Assembly: GCA_019055375.1 (NCBI GenBank)
Contig: JAHQIW010000907.1
Coordinates: 62,001 to 126,000, forward strand
DNA length: 64,000 bases
Source: Parelaphostrongylus tenuis
Taxonomy: Eukaryota > Nematoda > Chromadorea > Rhabditida > Metastrongylidae
Reading direction: 5' to 3'
Numbering within the stretch: the first letter of the stretch is position 1; the number at the start of each line of letters is the position of its first letter. Positions 52,570 through 62,571 of the stretch are shown here, piece after piece. Both the position numbers and the translations under genes were made by a program. Below the pieces are notes generated by a model. The model was given only the letters and a program-made list of their open reading frames with translations. It was not told the DNA's origin and did no database searches.

Positions 52570-52592
52570 TTTTCAGACGCTCCAAATCGACG
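52570..52592 (+). promoter_or_regulatory. Probable spliced-leader acceptor and 16-nt 5' UTR of the zinc-module gene
   Basis: TTTTCAG ending at 52576 is a consensus nematode splice acceptor placed 16 bases before the first of two tandem ATGs (52593, 52596), with no upstream coding exon visible. Trans-splicing is an inference from position. Confidence 0.5.
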
Positions 52593-55500
52593 ATGATGAC
52601 AGAGAGTGGCGGCGGTGGTGAACAGGCGATCATCGTCGATGGCGTCTATGACAAACAAGTCCTAGACATCGTCGACTCGTCGGTAGGTGTACACCGTTCT
52701 GTTCTGTGGAGACCAGCGAACATAGTCGATAGTTCGATCACAATATGCTTGGCAATTGTTTTTTGAGCCATGCATGTAGTCTGTCACAGGGAAACTTGTA
52801 GAGCCCGATGCACGACGGCTTTCGGCCTTGACAGCCTCGTCAGTCGGTCAGTGGCCCTTCGTCTTTAGCCAGTCCCTCCTCAGGGGGAATTCAACCCCGA
52901 TGCAGGGATGGCAAAGACGAACGTCTTACACGTTCCTTTAAGTGAAAACGTCACTGTTTGGGCGAGTGTTGTACCATCGATTGCTTTTGGCTGATATCGT
53001 TAGGTATATATCATACCTTTCGTTGCGTTTTCTGTTCCTTTCAGTGTTTTTTTTTTCACTTAATGGCGCGTGTAAAACTTTCGTCGTCGCCAACTTTATG
53101 TAGGGGGTTGGGTTTCCCCGAGAGCATTGACTAAGACGAAGGTCCCGCCCGAGTGAGGAGCCTGTCAAGCACGAAACGCGTCGATGGGGCTCTATAAGTT
53201 GCACTTTAACGGACCACATGCATGGCTCAAAAAACGACTATTAGGCATACTGGGTTTTGAGCGTGGTCTTAGGAAAACATTCGAAACCAAAAGTTCAATC
53301 GCATTTTCCTCCGTTAATGAGATTATATAGGGGTGGAATGGGCTCTGTTTCTGTAAAAATCCAGGAGGCGGAGTGGATATGAAGAAATTTCCATCCTACC
53401 TCTTTTTTTGCTACCTGAGGCGGGAGTTGAACCAGCGTTGCGACTCTTCGATATCTAAGTAAAACTTATAGCTTTCATTTCGAGTGTTCCTCTAGACCAC
53501 GCTCAAATTTTTATATCCCTAATAGTAATTTCTGAATCATGCATGTGGTCTGCTATAAGCACTTATACAGTGCAGGACACATGTTTCGGCCTTACAGCCT
53601 CGTCAGTTGCTTGCGTTTGAGCCAATCCGTTGCGAGGGAAACCCTCCTTACATAAAAGTGTACTCGTCATGTAAGAGCACTTCACCAATCAAATTTTCCT
53701 CCTTATTCTCTTTCCGCCTTCATTTTCCACACAGTTGGTAGCTGACAGGTAAATACGTTGGAACGTAAAAAAGTGATGAGCATAATAGGCGTCAGTGGTG
53801 CAACGGGTTAGAACACGCGCTCCCAGATAGAGTGAGATGTGGGTTCGAGTCCCGCCTGACGCGAGAGTTTTGCACAACACTCTATATCACTGTGAAGATT
53901 TTCACCCTTCATAAGATTACATTCGAGGACAGAATGTGCTCCATTTCTTGACAAATCCAGGATGCGGAGTGGATATATGCAGAACTTTCGACCTCAGGCT
54001 GGAGTTGAACCGCGTTGCACCCCCTCGATATATAATCATTTATGACACTGCCACAAGAGCGGTTAGATTATTCAAATAAATTTTATACTTTTATTCCGAG
54101 TGCTTTATTAAGACCACGCTCAAATTTCAATATATCCTTTCATTACTATTTAAGCCAACTTGTCATGTGGTCTGGTAAGGGCTCTTCTACAGCCCGAGAC
54201 ACGTGTTTCGTCCTTACAGACTCGTCAGTCGGGCAGAACCCGTCGTCTTTCGATCTTTTCTATAGTCAGTTCTCTCGGGAGCCTAGCTCTCCCATACAGA
54301 CATCATCGAAGACAAACGTTTTACACTCTATTCTAAGGATCTATTGAAATTTGAGCGTGGTTTCAACAAAGCACTCGAAATAAAGGTATAACATGATAAA
54401 AATACCAGCTAAAGAGCAATCGAGTGCACAACGCTCTATGTTAGGTGAAAATTTCACTTGACATAGAGTGTAAAACGTTCGTTTCGATGACTCTCTGCAA
54501 GGGAGAGTGGGGATCTGGAGAGAACTGATTAATAGAAAGATCGAAAGACGACGGGTTCTGCCCGACTGACAAGTCTGTAAGGACGAAAGACGTGTATCGG
54601 GCTGTACAAGAGCCCTTACCAAACCACATGACAAGTTGGCTCGAATAATAATGAAAAGATAAATTTTATAGTTTGAGCTATTTTGACTAGAGGTACTGGA
54701 TTGATTGACCTCGTATGAGAACCGTTTTCGTATTCTGACTGATTCATTATGTTGTGATCCTTTTATATTCGACTATTTCTCCAAGATTAGATAAATCCTG
54801 ACAGCATATTCAAAGGTATTATCTGCATACTCAAAAATATAATATCAAGTAACCATATTAAAAATATCAGCCTTGAGCAATCAACCATTGCTCACTGCAG
54901 CAGTGATATATTAGCCATTGGTGAAGTGAATTCGTTTTACACGTGGGGTGACGTGTTCGTCGACGATTCCTCTATATAAGGGGATTCTCCTCCGAAAGGT
55001 ATTGGCTCAAACGAAGGCACCGTGAAACTGGCGAGGCTGCAAGGCCGAAACACGTATATTGCCACTGTATAGTGACCATAACAGACCTCACAAAAGGCTC
55101 AAAGATACACTGTAAGGATATGTTCTAATCGTTTTGAACTGCCTCCCATCTTCCCATCTACTGCGCGGATCCTAGCATCTCCTTCAATTCGCTCCCTCGC
55201 ATCCCGTCGTCCGCGAAAGCTTTTGACTGTTTCTGTATGAGTGGATTGAGCTTTCCTTTCCCCGTGAATGTTGTTGAATGTAGAATTTTATCCTCCTTGA
55301 AGTCCTGGGATAGTACGCGGGACAGTTCCCACTCTAACCACTGAAAGTGAACTTCTCCCAGACAGGTCGGGTATGAATTTCTTGATCCTGGAGAGAGAAA
55401 TGGCATGAACTTTTCGAAGCAAGCTAGAGCAAGCTCGTGCTCATGACGTTCTACATCTTACTGGTTTTTATGTGCCAATCGAAAGTATTTAGGCAACCAT

Positions 55501-58500
55501 ATCTATAATCGAGAGCGCGTGTGACGCAGTGGTTAGAGATGCACTGCGACACGAGCTCACCAAGCCTCCTATCCCTCCGAGGTTGGTGAATTGGTGCCAC
55601 ATTTGTCTCGGAGGATAGCAGCATTGATCTGATACAATAGTCGGCCACCCGAGTCATTTTAACCCTCGTGGTCGTGGACCCATGACCTCTGAGCCTCTAA
55701 CCTTCAACGTGTTGCGTCTAACAATGGCGTCTAATGGCATTTGGTGTTGATAGGCTCAATACGTTAAGGTTGACATCCACTGTTAGACGAAGTATGCTGA
55801 AGGTTAGAGTACCAGAAGCCGTGGGTCTACGGTCCCGTAGGGGTTAAAGGCCAGATTCGCATTCAGTCACCCTAGAGGATACTTGATGAAGTCGAATGCA
55901 TGTGCGTCCCTCATGGGTTAACCAATCTTGGTGAGCTCTGGATGCGGAATCGAACCATCAACCATGTGTGTGTCGCAGAGCTGCTCTAACCACTATGCCT
56001 CTCGCTCCCGTAAAGATTTAAAAAAAGGATTATGTGGTTCTGTTTGTTGTAAGATGTGTCCATGCAAGGACTGTGTGAAGTCATCACCGTAGAGAATCGC
56101 TAAATCGGGGTAGATGTGGCAGCCCATGATTAGCATGCGTCTGGGAGGACAGTGGCCTCCGACTTTGTTTCCTATTCGTTGTACTTATCTCCGGATCGAA
56201 TGGTCAAGCTTATCATGAACTAAAAATATTCTAATTAATCATGCATTCCGCTGAGCTAGTGGTTCACCACTACATCATTTAACCTTTCAAGGACCATGAG
56301 AGTCATTTTGATGCTCAACGCGCGACGTCAAATCGTACTCAGCTACTGTAATGGCTAATGGCGGCATGACAACGTCACGTCTCGTGGGAAAGCAGGCAGA
56401 CATCCAGACACATGCAGAGCCGCTGGTATGACTGCCGCGCATTGGTCCTCAATGTGTTAATAACGATGAAAGTGATAAGCCACCAGAAGGGACAAGATGG
56501 GAGGGGGGGGGGGCGCTTAACGTCGTGTTTGTAAACGTGGGATATCCAAGCGTTAGAAATGTTTTAAGAAACTTCAAAGGCACTTCTAATGCTTGTGTCC
56601 TTCCACTTGATAAAAGGAGTATCGATCGATTTCAGATGTGGTTTTTTTCTGTACAGGTTACGATATCCTTTTTGTAATTGTTTCCGTCGCCAGGAGTTGC
56701 TGGAAGAGGTCGGAGAATACGACGAGTCCATTGACCAATCGCTTCATGACACGTATGGTGAAGAAGGTGAGCATGATACGACAGGCGATGGTTCGTACGG
56801 TGGAATGCCTCTCGATCTCTACGATAATATCGTAGAGTTTAAAAGGTCAGTCCACGAATACTTAACTCTTCCATGCAAGAACATTTCCTATATCTGCTTG
56901 AAGCTCAGTCTTTGGTGAATAATCTTCGTAGCTCTTCATTGCGGTGCTTTATGTATCTGTATTATTTTAGTTATAAGTTTGTAGTTCTGCTCAGTAACCT
57001 TCCAGCTGATTTCAAAATCTTCATAGTGTACCTTTACTTCGAGTGCTTTGTTAAGACCACGCTCAAATTTCATTAGATCCTGTCATTGTTATTTGAGCCA
57101 ACTTGTCATGTGGTCTGGTAAGAGCTCTTGTACAGCCCGATACACGTGTTTCGTCTTTAATAATAATATAATAAAAAAAGGATCTATTGAAATTTGGCGT
57201 GGTCTTAATAAAGCACTCGAAGCACAAGATATAATATGATAAAAATACCAGCCAAAGAGCAATCGAGTGCACAAACGCTCTGTATTAGATGAAAATTTCA
57301 CTTGACATAGAGTGTAAAACGTTCGTCTTCGATGACTCTCTACAAGGGAGCTGAGCTCCCGAGATAACGGACTATAGAAATATCGAAAGGCGACGGGTTC
57401 TGCCCGACTGACGAGTCTGCAAGGACGAAACTCGTGTATCGGGCTGTACAATACTAGACCACATGACAAGTTGGCTCAAATAATAATGAAAGGATTTTCA
57501 GAGTGTCTCAAAGGAACTAGAAGCTTCAACACATTGGGGACGACCCACATCCACAGCACTAGTCCCGCTCCCAATGGATCTGCGTTTTATATCAAAAAGT
57601 AGTAAACTGTAGAACAACTGAGCGTTTTTTTTTTTACAATCACATTAGAGAAGAACTTTCAATGCTAATCGATAACAGAACATAACACCAAAAAGACCAC
57701 TGGAAGCGTCGTGTTAGGGTATCGAACCAGCAATCTTCTTTGCAATGAATGGCGCACGAGGCACTCGTCACTACGGGCTGCTGGCCACAGAGCCTCCGCG
57801 CTCACGACGGGGAGGGATGGCGCTATGGGTCTGTCGCCCCAGTGGGTTAATATTTCAGAGTCATCAAACCTATACACTGGTGTATAAAGACAAGGGTAAA
57901 GGATGAAGCTTTCGGCGTTGATCAATCCCTGAAGGATGTGCCATGCTTTCGTCTCCAATTTTAACTTCCTTTGAGGTGATTGTTCATATCTGGCCTTTAC
58001 TATGACTCGCAGTGGCCTATCGATGTATCAAGTCAGTGCCGCTATCCTCCCAGACAATTCTGGTTCTAGTTCACTGACTCTGGAGTGATGGAAGACTTGG
58101 CGAACACTGAGCACAAGTAACAAATCGTCGACCCCGTGTGTGTTGCGTAGTGCACCTCTAACCACTGCGCCACCCGCTCCTTAGATAGTTGTAACATATT
58201 CGATTCGTAACGTATCTTATATGAAGTAACAAAATTGCGCTTTGGATTCATAGAGAATCAACTCAGATGTGGTAAACCCCTTAATAGGGACCAATCATTG
58301 TAGTAAGCAAGGGTTTGATCTGTAAAGGCCAGTGTTTAGGACCGGAACGTACCCTGCAAATATCGGTACTCGACATGATCGCAGCGCACTAAGTCATTGG
58401 CGGTTGGTTTTTTCATGGTTTTATATCGTTCATCTTTTTTTTTCTCTCGTTCAAAGTATTTGTATCAGAAGTCACTTACGAGAGAGAAACCCATACATCA

Positions 58501-60937
58501 ATCCTTACGTGAAAGAGAACAAATAATTTTGACAATTTTTGTGATTTAGTGCGAGATGTATGCGATTTGTGCTAGCTGATGACAATGAGACATTACTTTA
58601 CTACAATCCATCGAGTAGTGTGAATGATCAGCCAAAAGTGGTAGTCAAACGAGGAGAAGTTCGTCGTGTAATAGAACGAATACACGATCTCATCGGCCAC
58701 CTGGGACAAAAACGCACGTGAGTTCAAGCACCTGTAAGATAGATAAAATACGAAAGAATAAGTTCGGTAATGGTAATTGAGTGACCCTATTCGTACAGCA
58801 GGATTCCTTGGCCTTTTTTGGTTATTAGATAAGTTGAGGAATGATTACTTAACGATTTTACTCAGCGCAATCCGTTATCACAATTCACTGTGCACAATCG
58901 AGCGCTTCTAGCATTCGATTCGTTTCCTCGCGCTCACCGTCCCTCAAAGCTCATGGAACGTTTTCGCGTTGCCTAGGCTTCTACTTAAGGATTTCCGCTT
59001 TTCTCAAAGAAAGTTGGAGAACGATGGCCAAGACGATTCTCCTTCTAGGTAGTCGAACTAAGGCGTTCAGTTGATTGTACAAGAAAATGTTGGGAAAGGG
59101 GACCGAACCAGGGCATTGCTACTCCCACTTGAAAATTTGAGATGTAAACAAACTTGGAGTTAGAATAATGTTTCTTATTTCTTTCTTACTTTATTGATCC
59201 GTCTTCACAGTGCTTTTTTTTTCATCATTATGCGGATCCAGTGCTCCTAACATCCAATTCGTTTTTTCGGTCTCTTCGTGAATGTCGTAGAATACTGGTT
59301 GAGCACGTCTTCTTGCATTATCGAGGATAGCCTGGCTATGGCGTTCCATACGGGACGTTGTTGACTGCCGGAGAGAGTTGAAGGATGGGATTTCACCCGC
59401 GCGTGCCGCTATGAACATCACTACCAATCGGCCACTGCGCACGTCCCCAAATAACGTACCGGAATAATCATATAGACCATTAGAGCGATAACTCAAAGCA
59501 ATCTCGTGTAAGTCCACCACGTTCTTGAGTCCTTGTGTATTTGATGACCGAGAATATGGTAGGTTGTTGAAGGAACCAGTGTATGCCAGACTCCGTGATA
59601 TGCCACTGCTTAACGTTCGATTTTGCAGGAATATCTCATAGGCGAAATCCCATCTATCTAGTTACGGTACTTCGCTGGGTGTGGGGTAGCGTAGTGGTTA
59701 GTGATGTAGTGTATCATGAAGCAAGGTGAAAAGGAAGGCTGTTGTTCCATTCCTTTCCAAACATTTTAACAGTAGATCAATGGACACCTTAGAAAACGCT
59801 TAAATTCGGTATTTGAGGACGAGTAGTGTAGAATAATTAGTAGTAGATTAACAAATACTATTTACAGCAAGTAGCTATGATACGCTTCGCCATTTAGTCA
59901 CTTTACACTGTATTATTGTGGTCCACCTCATACCGCAAAATCAGCCCTTCAAGAAAACGTCTCCTAGGCTACATCTGACACGGCTTTTGTGTTGGATAAG
60001 CCATTGGCTTATGTAAAAACGTAGCAAGTAAGTCTGATGGAACGTCAATCGATAAAAGTATATGCATTGAGATCAATGCACTTCGTCCACTTCCACCGCA
60101 ACACATACGTTGCAGTCAAGACGTTTCCAGCATCACATGTTGATACGACTATATGAAAGCCACGAAGAATCACACTGACTTCATTTTTCTACTTTTAGTT
60201 GTTTTTCGTGGTACCTTTGAGTAAATTAGCAGTAGTTGATAGCCATCATTCCGGGGCATCTCCACACTTAGAGCTTAATCAAATGCGATAAGGCTGATTG
60301 AGCCATCTACGGTTTTGTGGTAATGTGAAGATCTCTATTTCAGACAGATCGTGGTTTTGAAAAAACTTCACTGGCGTTCCGTTCGGCAGGATGTGCGCAC
60401 GTTCATCAACAATTGTGCTTTCTGTAATCAGAAAAAGATTGAAGGGAAGAAAATCTTGAAGGCGCCGGTTGATGTTACGAGTTGGTTTACAGTTTAATTT
60501 ACAGAGACAGATAGACCCCCGCTTCTATTGTAGGCATTGATGACAATGATCACATATCTGGATCAAACGAGTCGCATATTTTCAGGTGAAAACTTCGATT
60601 TGAATATTGAGGTTCGGAGTAAGCCTGCGGAAAGCAACGAAACATACGATCGGTTGACGTTTAGTCTCATCGGGTAATCGCTCTTTCGTATGTCTGAATT
60701 CAACCCAGTGATACAGTCTCAATTATCAACCTTTCCAAAAAACCTTTTGTTATTGTCATCAGCTTATTACAACCTTTCAAGTGCAGTTTCTTATTCAGAT
60801 ATAATGAGCAAGAAGTACGTGCAGCAGCTGTTACAAGAATGACCGCGTACACATTCAAGGAGACTGCAAGTGAACTTCGAGGACGATTCGCTCGTCCAAA
60901 TTCCGTCAGTACTCTTTTCAACACGTTTTTTCAGTGA
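52593..60937 (+). CDS. Host-like gene with lone integrase-type H2C2 zinc-binding module
   Basis: Not recognised as a named gene. Six exons join in phase: 52593-52682, 56694-56845, 58550-58717, 60344-60480, 60586-60673, 60799-60937, coding for 257 residues and ending in TGA. A TTTTCAG acceptor at 52570-52576, 16 bases before the ATG, is probably a spliced-leader site. Residues 1-80 are Gly/Glu/Asp-rich and acidic. About residues 82-170 look like the zinc-binding module that precedes a retroelement integrase: a short beta segment (FVLADDNETLLYYNP), then a His-x4-His pair in IHDLIGH, 29 residues, and NCAFCNQKK with Cys-x2-Cys. No catalytic DDE integrase core follows; the rest (about 85 residues) has no motif I know. 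The exon 4 donor (A at 60480, then GTTGGT) is weak; reading through would stop after three more codons. Being spliced, unbroken and single-domain, it looks like a domesticated gene. It is divergent from rnp-7. Confidence 0.72.
52700..53290. repeat. Hammerhead-element inverted dimer (divergent A1) in intron 1 of the zinc-module gene
   Basis: Minus ribozyme at about 52802-52849 keeps CTGACGA, a strong stem II and GAA but has an enlarged stem III; plus relic at about 53146-53190 has C3 and other core changes. Central CAGCC...GCAATCGATG segment on the minus strand at about 52972-53000. Confidence 0.55.
53478..53690. repeat. Hammerhead element, single minus arm (A2)
   Basis: One arm only, from the CGAGTGTTCC...GACCACGCTC landmark to TGTAAGAGCACTTCACC. 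Holds the ribozyme 53570-53611. Confidence 0.5.
53570..53611 (-). ncRNA. Hammerhead ribozyme, core intact, stem I decayed (A2)
   Basis: Minus strand has CTGACGA, stem II GGC(T)/(A)GGCC type, GAA, stem III ACAT/GTGT and a C cleavage residue, but stem I (AGCAA against CTGCAC) has mismatches next to the core. Confidence 0.55.
53790..53880 (+). repeat. tRNA-like foldback arm with complete cloverleaf-like unit
   Basis: GCGTCAG and CTGACGC at the ends pair as a 7-bp acceptor stem; GTGGG-TTCGAGT-CCCGC is a T arm with a B box; a 4-of-5-bp anticodon stem CTCCC/GTGAG closes a 7-nt loop. The loop lacks U33 and the D arm is weak, so it is not a working tRNA. Followed by the family's GAGAGTTTTGCACAACACTC. 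Confidence 0.6.
54085..54660. repeat. Hammerhead-element inverted dimer (A1)
   Basis: Minus copy 54085-54345 with the intact ribozyme 54192-54234, plus copy 54345-54660 whose ribozyme (about 54557-54599) has G8 changed to A (CTGACAA). Termini are inverted: TTTATTCCGAGTGCTTTATT... at the left matches the right copy's AAAGCACTCGAAATAAAG. Confidence 0.7.
54192..54234 (-). ncRNA. Hammerhead ribozyme, type I, intact (subfamily A1)
   Basis: On the minus strand: stem I GCCCGA/TCGGGC, core CTGACGA, stem II GTCT-GTAA-GGAC (one wobble), GAA, stem III ACAC/GTGT, cleavage residue C (a GUC site, the preferred triplet). Beyond stem I an outer helix GGGTTCT/AGAGCCC can form, with TGTAGA bulged on one side, as in natural type-I hammerheads whose stem I contacts loop II. 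It lies in intron 1 of the zinc-module gene, antisense to it. Confidence 0.85.
54790..55130 (+). repeat. Hammerhead element, single plus arm (A2)
   Basis: Central ATATCAGCC...GAGCAATCAACC segment at about 54866-54890, ribozyme relic at about 55013-55055 (core CTGGCGA, A6 lost), closing with ACAGACCTCACAAAAGGCTC. Confidence 0.5.
55515..55925 (+). mobile_element. tRNA-derived SINE (S1) split by a nested TTAA element
   Basis: Head GAGCGCGTGTGACGCAGTGG; the B-box region is partly deleted. The SINE stops at 55658 and resumes at 55848 exactly in register, interrupted by the element described next. In intron 1 of the zinc-module gene. Confidence 0.7.
55659..55847. mobile_element. piggyBac-like MITE, TTAA target-site duplication
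   Basis: About 185 nt between two TTAA copies, starting CCCTCGTGGTCGTGGACCCA and ending with an imperfect inverse (TGGGTCTACGGTCCCGTAGGGG). The arms continue as an imperfect hairpin (CTCTAACCTTCA on both strands). CCC...GGG termini with TTAA duplications are the piggyBac signature; there is no coding capacity. Confidence 0.65.
55930..56012 (-). repeat. SINE S1 head fragment
   Basis: Minus-strand GGGAGCGAGAGGCATAGTGG through the B-box-like segment GGTTCGATTCCG. Confidence 0.5.
57030..57490. repeat. Hammerhead-element inverted dimer (A1), truncated minus arm, in intron 2 of the zinc-module gene
   Basis: Minus arm (57035-57160) is cut off inside the ribozyme, just after the stem III/GAA part. 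The plus arm (57178-57490) is full length: AATACCAGCC at about 57245, TAGAGTGTAAAACG, then the near-intact ribozyme 57402-57444. Confidence 0.65.
57402..57444 (+). ncRNA. Hammerhead ribozyme, near-intact (A1), in intron 2 of the zinc-module gene
   Basis: Stem I GCCCGA/TCGGGC, core CTGACGA, stem II GTCT-GCAA-GGAC and GAA are all intact; stem III reads ACTC/GTGT with one mismatch. It is on the sense strand of the host gene, so it would be present in that gene's primary transcript. Confidence 0.7.
57640..57850. repeat. Partial family-F foldback arm
   Basis: ATAACACCAAAAAG and GTATCGAACCAGCAATCTTC match the right arm of the 12843 and 19315 copies. Confidence 0.4.
57893..58182 (-). mobile_element. 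tRNA-derived SINE (S1)
   Basis: Minus-strand copy from CCGCTCC...TGGCGCAGTGG (A box near 58168) to the GCTTTCGGCGTTGATCAATC end and AAGGATGAAG tail complement. In intron 2 of the zinc-module gene. Confidence 0.75.
58880..59110 (-). repeat. Probable SINE S2-related repeat
   Basis: GCGCTTCTAGCATTCGATTCG and the TACTTAAGGATTTCC segment match the S2 3' half; head not recognised. Confidence 0.35.
59213..59445 (-). mobile_element. SINE S2 in intron 3 of the zinc-module gene
   Basis: CGCAGTGGCCGATTGGTAG head near 59425-59440 and GATCCGCATAATGATG 3' end on the minus strand. Confidence 0.55.
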
Positions 60938-61004
60938 ATCAAATAATTAACAATATAATGTAGAGGGATTCGGCAGCCCTTAGTTCTCCAATTACGAAAT
61001 GATT

Positions 61005-61565
61005 CAAGGCATCGACTGTTTTTAAAACCTCACGTAAACTTTCGATCCAATTTTTAAGAATGCTTGAAGCCTTACCCGAGGTAGGTACGCCAGGGTCATA
61101 CACCGGGTTTTGGAGGTCTCGCCCTTCTCTCCAGTGACCCACTCCTCACTCTAAGCCCTGCACTGTAGCAAAGAGGCGTGGGGCATGGGTCACTCACGAG
61201 GAGTGCGAGACCTCCAAAACACCATGGCACGTATGACCATGGCGTGCCAACCTCGGGTAAGGCTTTGAGCATTCTTAGAAATTAGATTGAATGTTTATTG
61301 CGAGGTTTCAAAAACGGTCGATGCCATAGATCAATTTTGTTCTACCAGCCATGATCCATCGACTGAGAAGTGATGATGACACAGTGTCATTGTACTCTGT
61401 GCCGTCACCACATACGCCTCCATCCTTGCTACAATGCAGGGCTTGATGTGGGGCGTGGGTCACTGACGAGGAGGGCGAGATCTCCGAAACACCGGTGTAT
61501 GACCCTGGCGTACCAACCTCGGGTAAGGCTTCTAAGCTTTCTTAAAAATCTAGATTGAATGCGAA
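61005..61565. repeat. Hammerhead element with direct-repeat ribozymes (A3), 266-nt monomer
   Basis: Three ribozyme units: minus relic 61088-61136, plus relic about 61186-61240 (CTCACGA core, cleavage position A61233), plus intact 61457-61505 (cleavage A61499). The 61234-61499 unit is a complete monomer of 266 nt between two like-oriented sites. The downstream flank after each plus site repeats (CAACCTCGGGTAAGGCTT at 61248 and 61513). Central hairpin GGTCGAT...TACCAGCC...ATCGACT at about 61314-61361. Confidence 0.72.
61457..61505 (+). ncRNA. Hammerhead ribozyme, type I, intact (subfamily A3)
   Basis: Stem I GGGTCA (61457-61462) pairs with TGACCC (61500-61505). Core CTGACGA is 61463-61469. Stem II is GGAG (61470-61473) with CTCC (61482-61485) around an 8-nt loop. 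GAA is 61486-61488. Stem III is ACACC/GGTGT (61489-61498), five self-complementary pairs. Cleavage is predicted after A61499. The stems differ in sequence from subfamily A1 while the catalytic residues are identical, which argues for a real fold and not mere repeat identity. Confidence 0.87.
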
Positions 61566-62534
61566 ACGATTGATAAGTGCACGTAGAATCCGTAGGCTTA
61601 CTCTCTTCTTTCTTTTTTTCAATATTTGGATCTGATGAAGCTTTAGTTGATTGACGGCTTATGGTCAGCATGTTTATGTGAAGTAGTTCGATCCCATACG
61701 TTGGCACCATGTTCTTCAAGTGACATGCCATTCTGTCGATGCTTCCACATGCCATCGTTTTCCTTCATAGAAGAACTGATCACTTTTGATCACAATATTT
61801 TGACTGCACTGTTGATGGGACTACCTTACACTATGTCTGTTTGTGTAACATATGGTCAAGGAAGGCAAATCCAAAGGTTTTCCGGAATTCGTTATAGTAG
61901 TTCTAACAGCACGTATATGGCATGCAACTTGACTCGTCCCGCACTCATTACACCCTGTCCTAGCACCGTAGTCGTGTAAAAAACACCGTAGATCGTGTCA
62001 AAACACATGGTCGTCTTGCAGAGTCTGGTCTCTAACAGTTTTCATCTACAAATCTCTATCACCTCATAAATAGAGGTATCTCAGTGCTGCTCAAGTAGCT
62101 CCGGACTAGTTCTGTAGATGCGATTGTAACTTTGATTTTCGAGCTTTCGGATTTTCTGGCGCTATTGTGAAGGCGTTGAACGAGCCGTTTGTATTCCTAA
62201 GTGGTGTTAACGAGCCTTCCCAAAGGTGAGTAATAACGAGTTTAAACTTTAGTTTGTGATAGTTTGAAAATTGTGTTTTCTAACCTTGCAGTATTTTCTC
62301 GCAGTCTTTTCTTCACGTTGAGAACTTTGACGTAACCATGACCATAGTGCTAAGAAGATGTTCGACTGACCATCTTGTTATGTGCGACGTGAACTTTCAC
62401 TATTATCAGAAACGTCTTGATCTTATTTTTGTTGTAGCTTGATGTTGAGCCATGAACGGCTCAAAAGCTGATAGTGCAACACTTGTCAGCTGGAGAATCC
62501 ATGGTCATTGTATACTTCTTTAACGGTTTGAAAA

Positions 62535-62535
<1 letters not shown>
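61566..62535. other. Intergenic, no supported gene
   Basis: An open frame at 61647-61979 (110 codons, plus) overlaps one of similar length on the other strand; composition is unremarkable and I recognise no domain, so I do not call it a gene. Confidence 0.4.

Positions 62536-62537
<2 letters not shown>

Positions 62538-62569
<32 letters not shown>
62538..62569. repeat. AT microsatellite
   Basis: Pure (TA)16-like run. Confidence 0.9.

Positions 62570-62571
<2 letters not shown>

Larger units (their letters stand above)
51737..52592. promoter_or_regulatory. Divergent intergenic region between rnp-7 and the zinc-module gene
   Basis: About 850 bp separate the two start codons. Its right two-thirds is richer in C+G than the flanks, including a CG-rich patch at 52320-52440. 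A degenerate tRNA-like/foldback arm lies at about 52085-52165. A shared bidirectional promoter is an inference from geometry. Confidence 0.4.

Noticed and set aside
53790..53862. A functional tRNA gene
   Set aside because: Acceptor stem and T arm are good, but the anticodon loop has no U33, the D arm is weak, and the same unit recurs many times as inverted repeat arms.
61429..61979. Protein-coding gene at 61.4-62 kb from overlapping 108-110-codon ORFs on both strands
   Set aside because: They overlap each other and, in part, the hammerhead element; no splice context, domain or start signal supports either.
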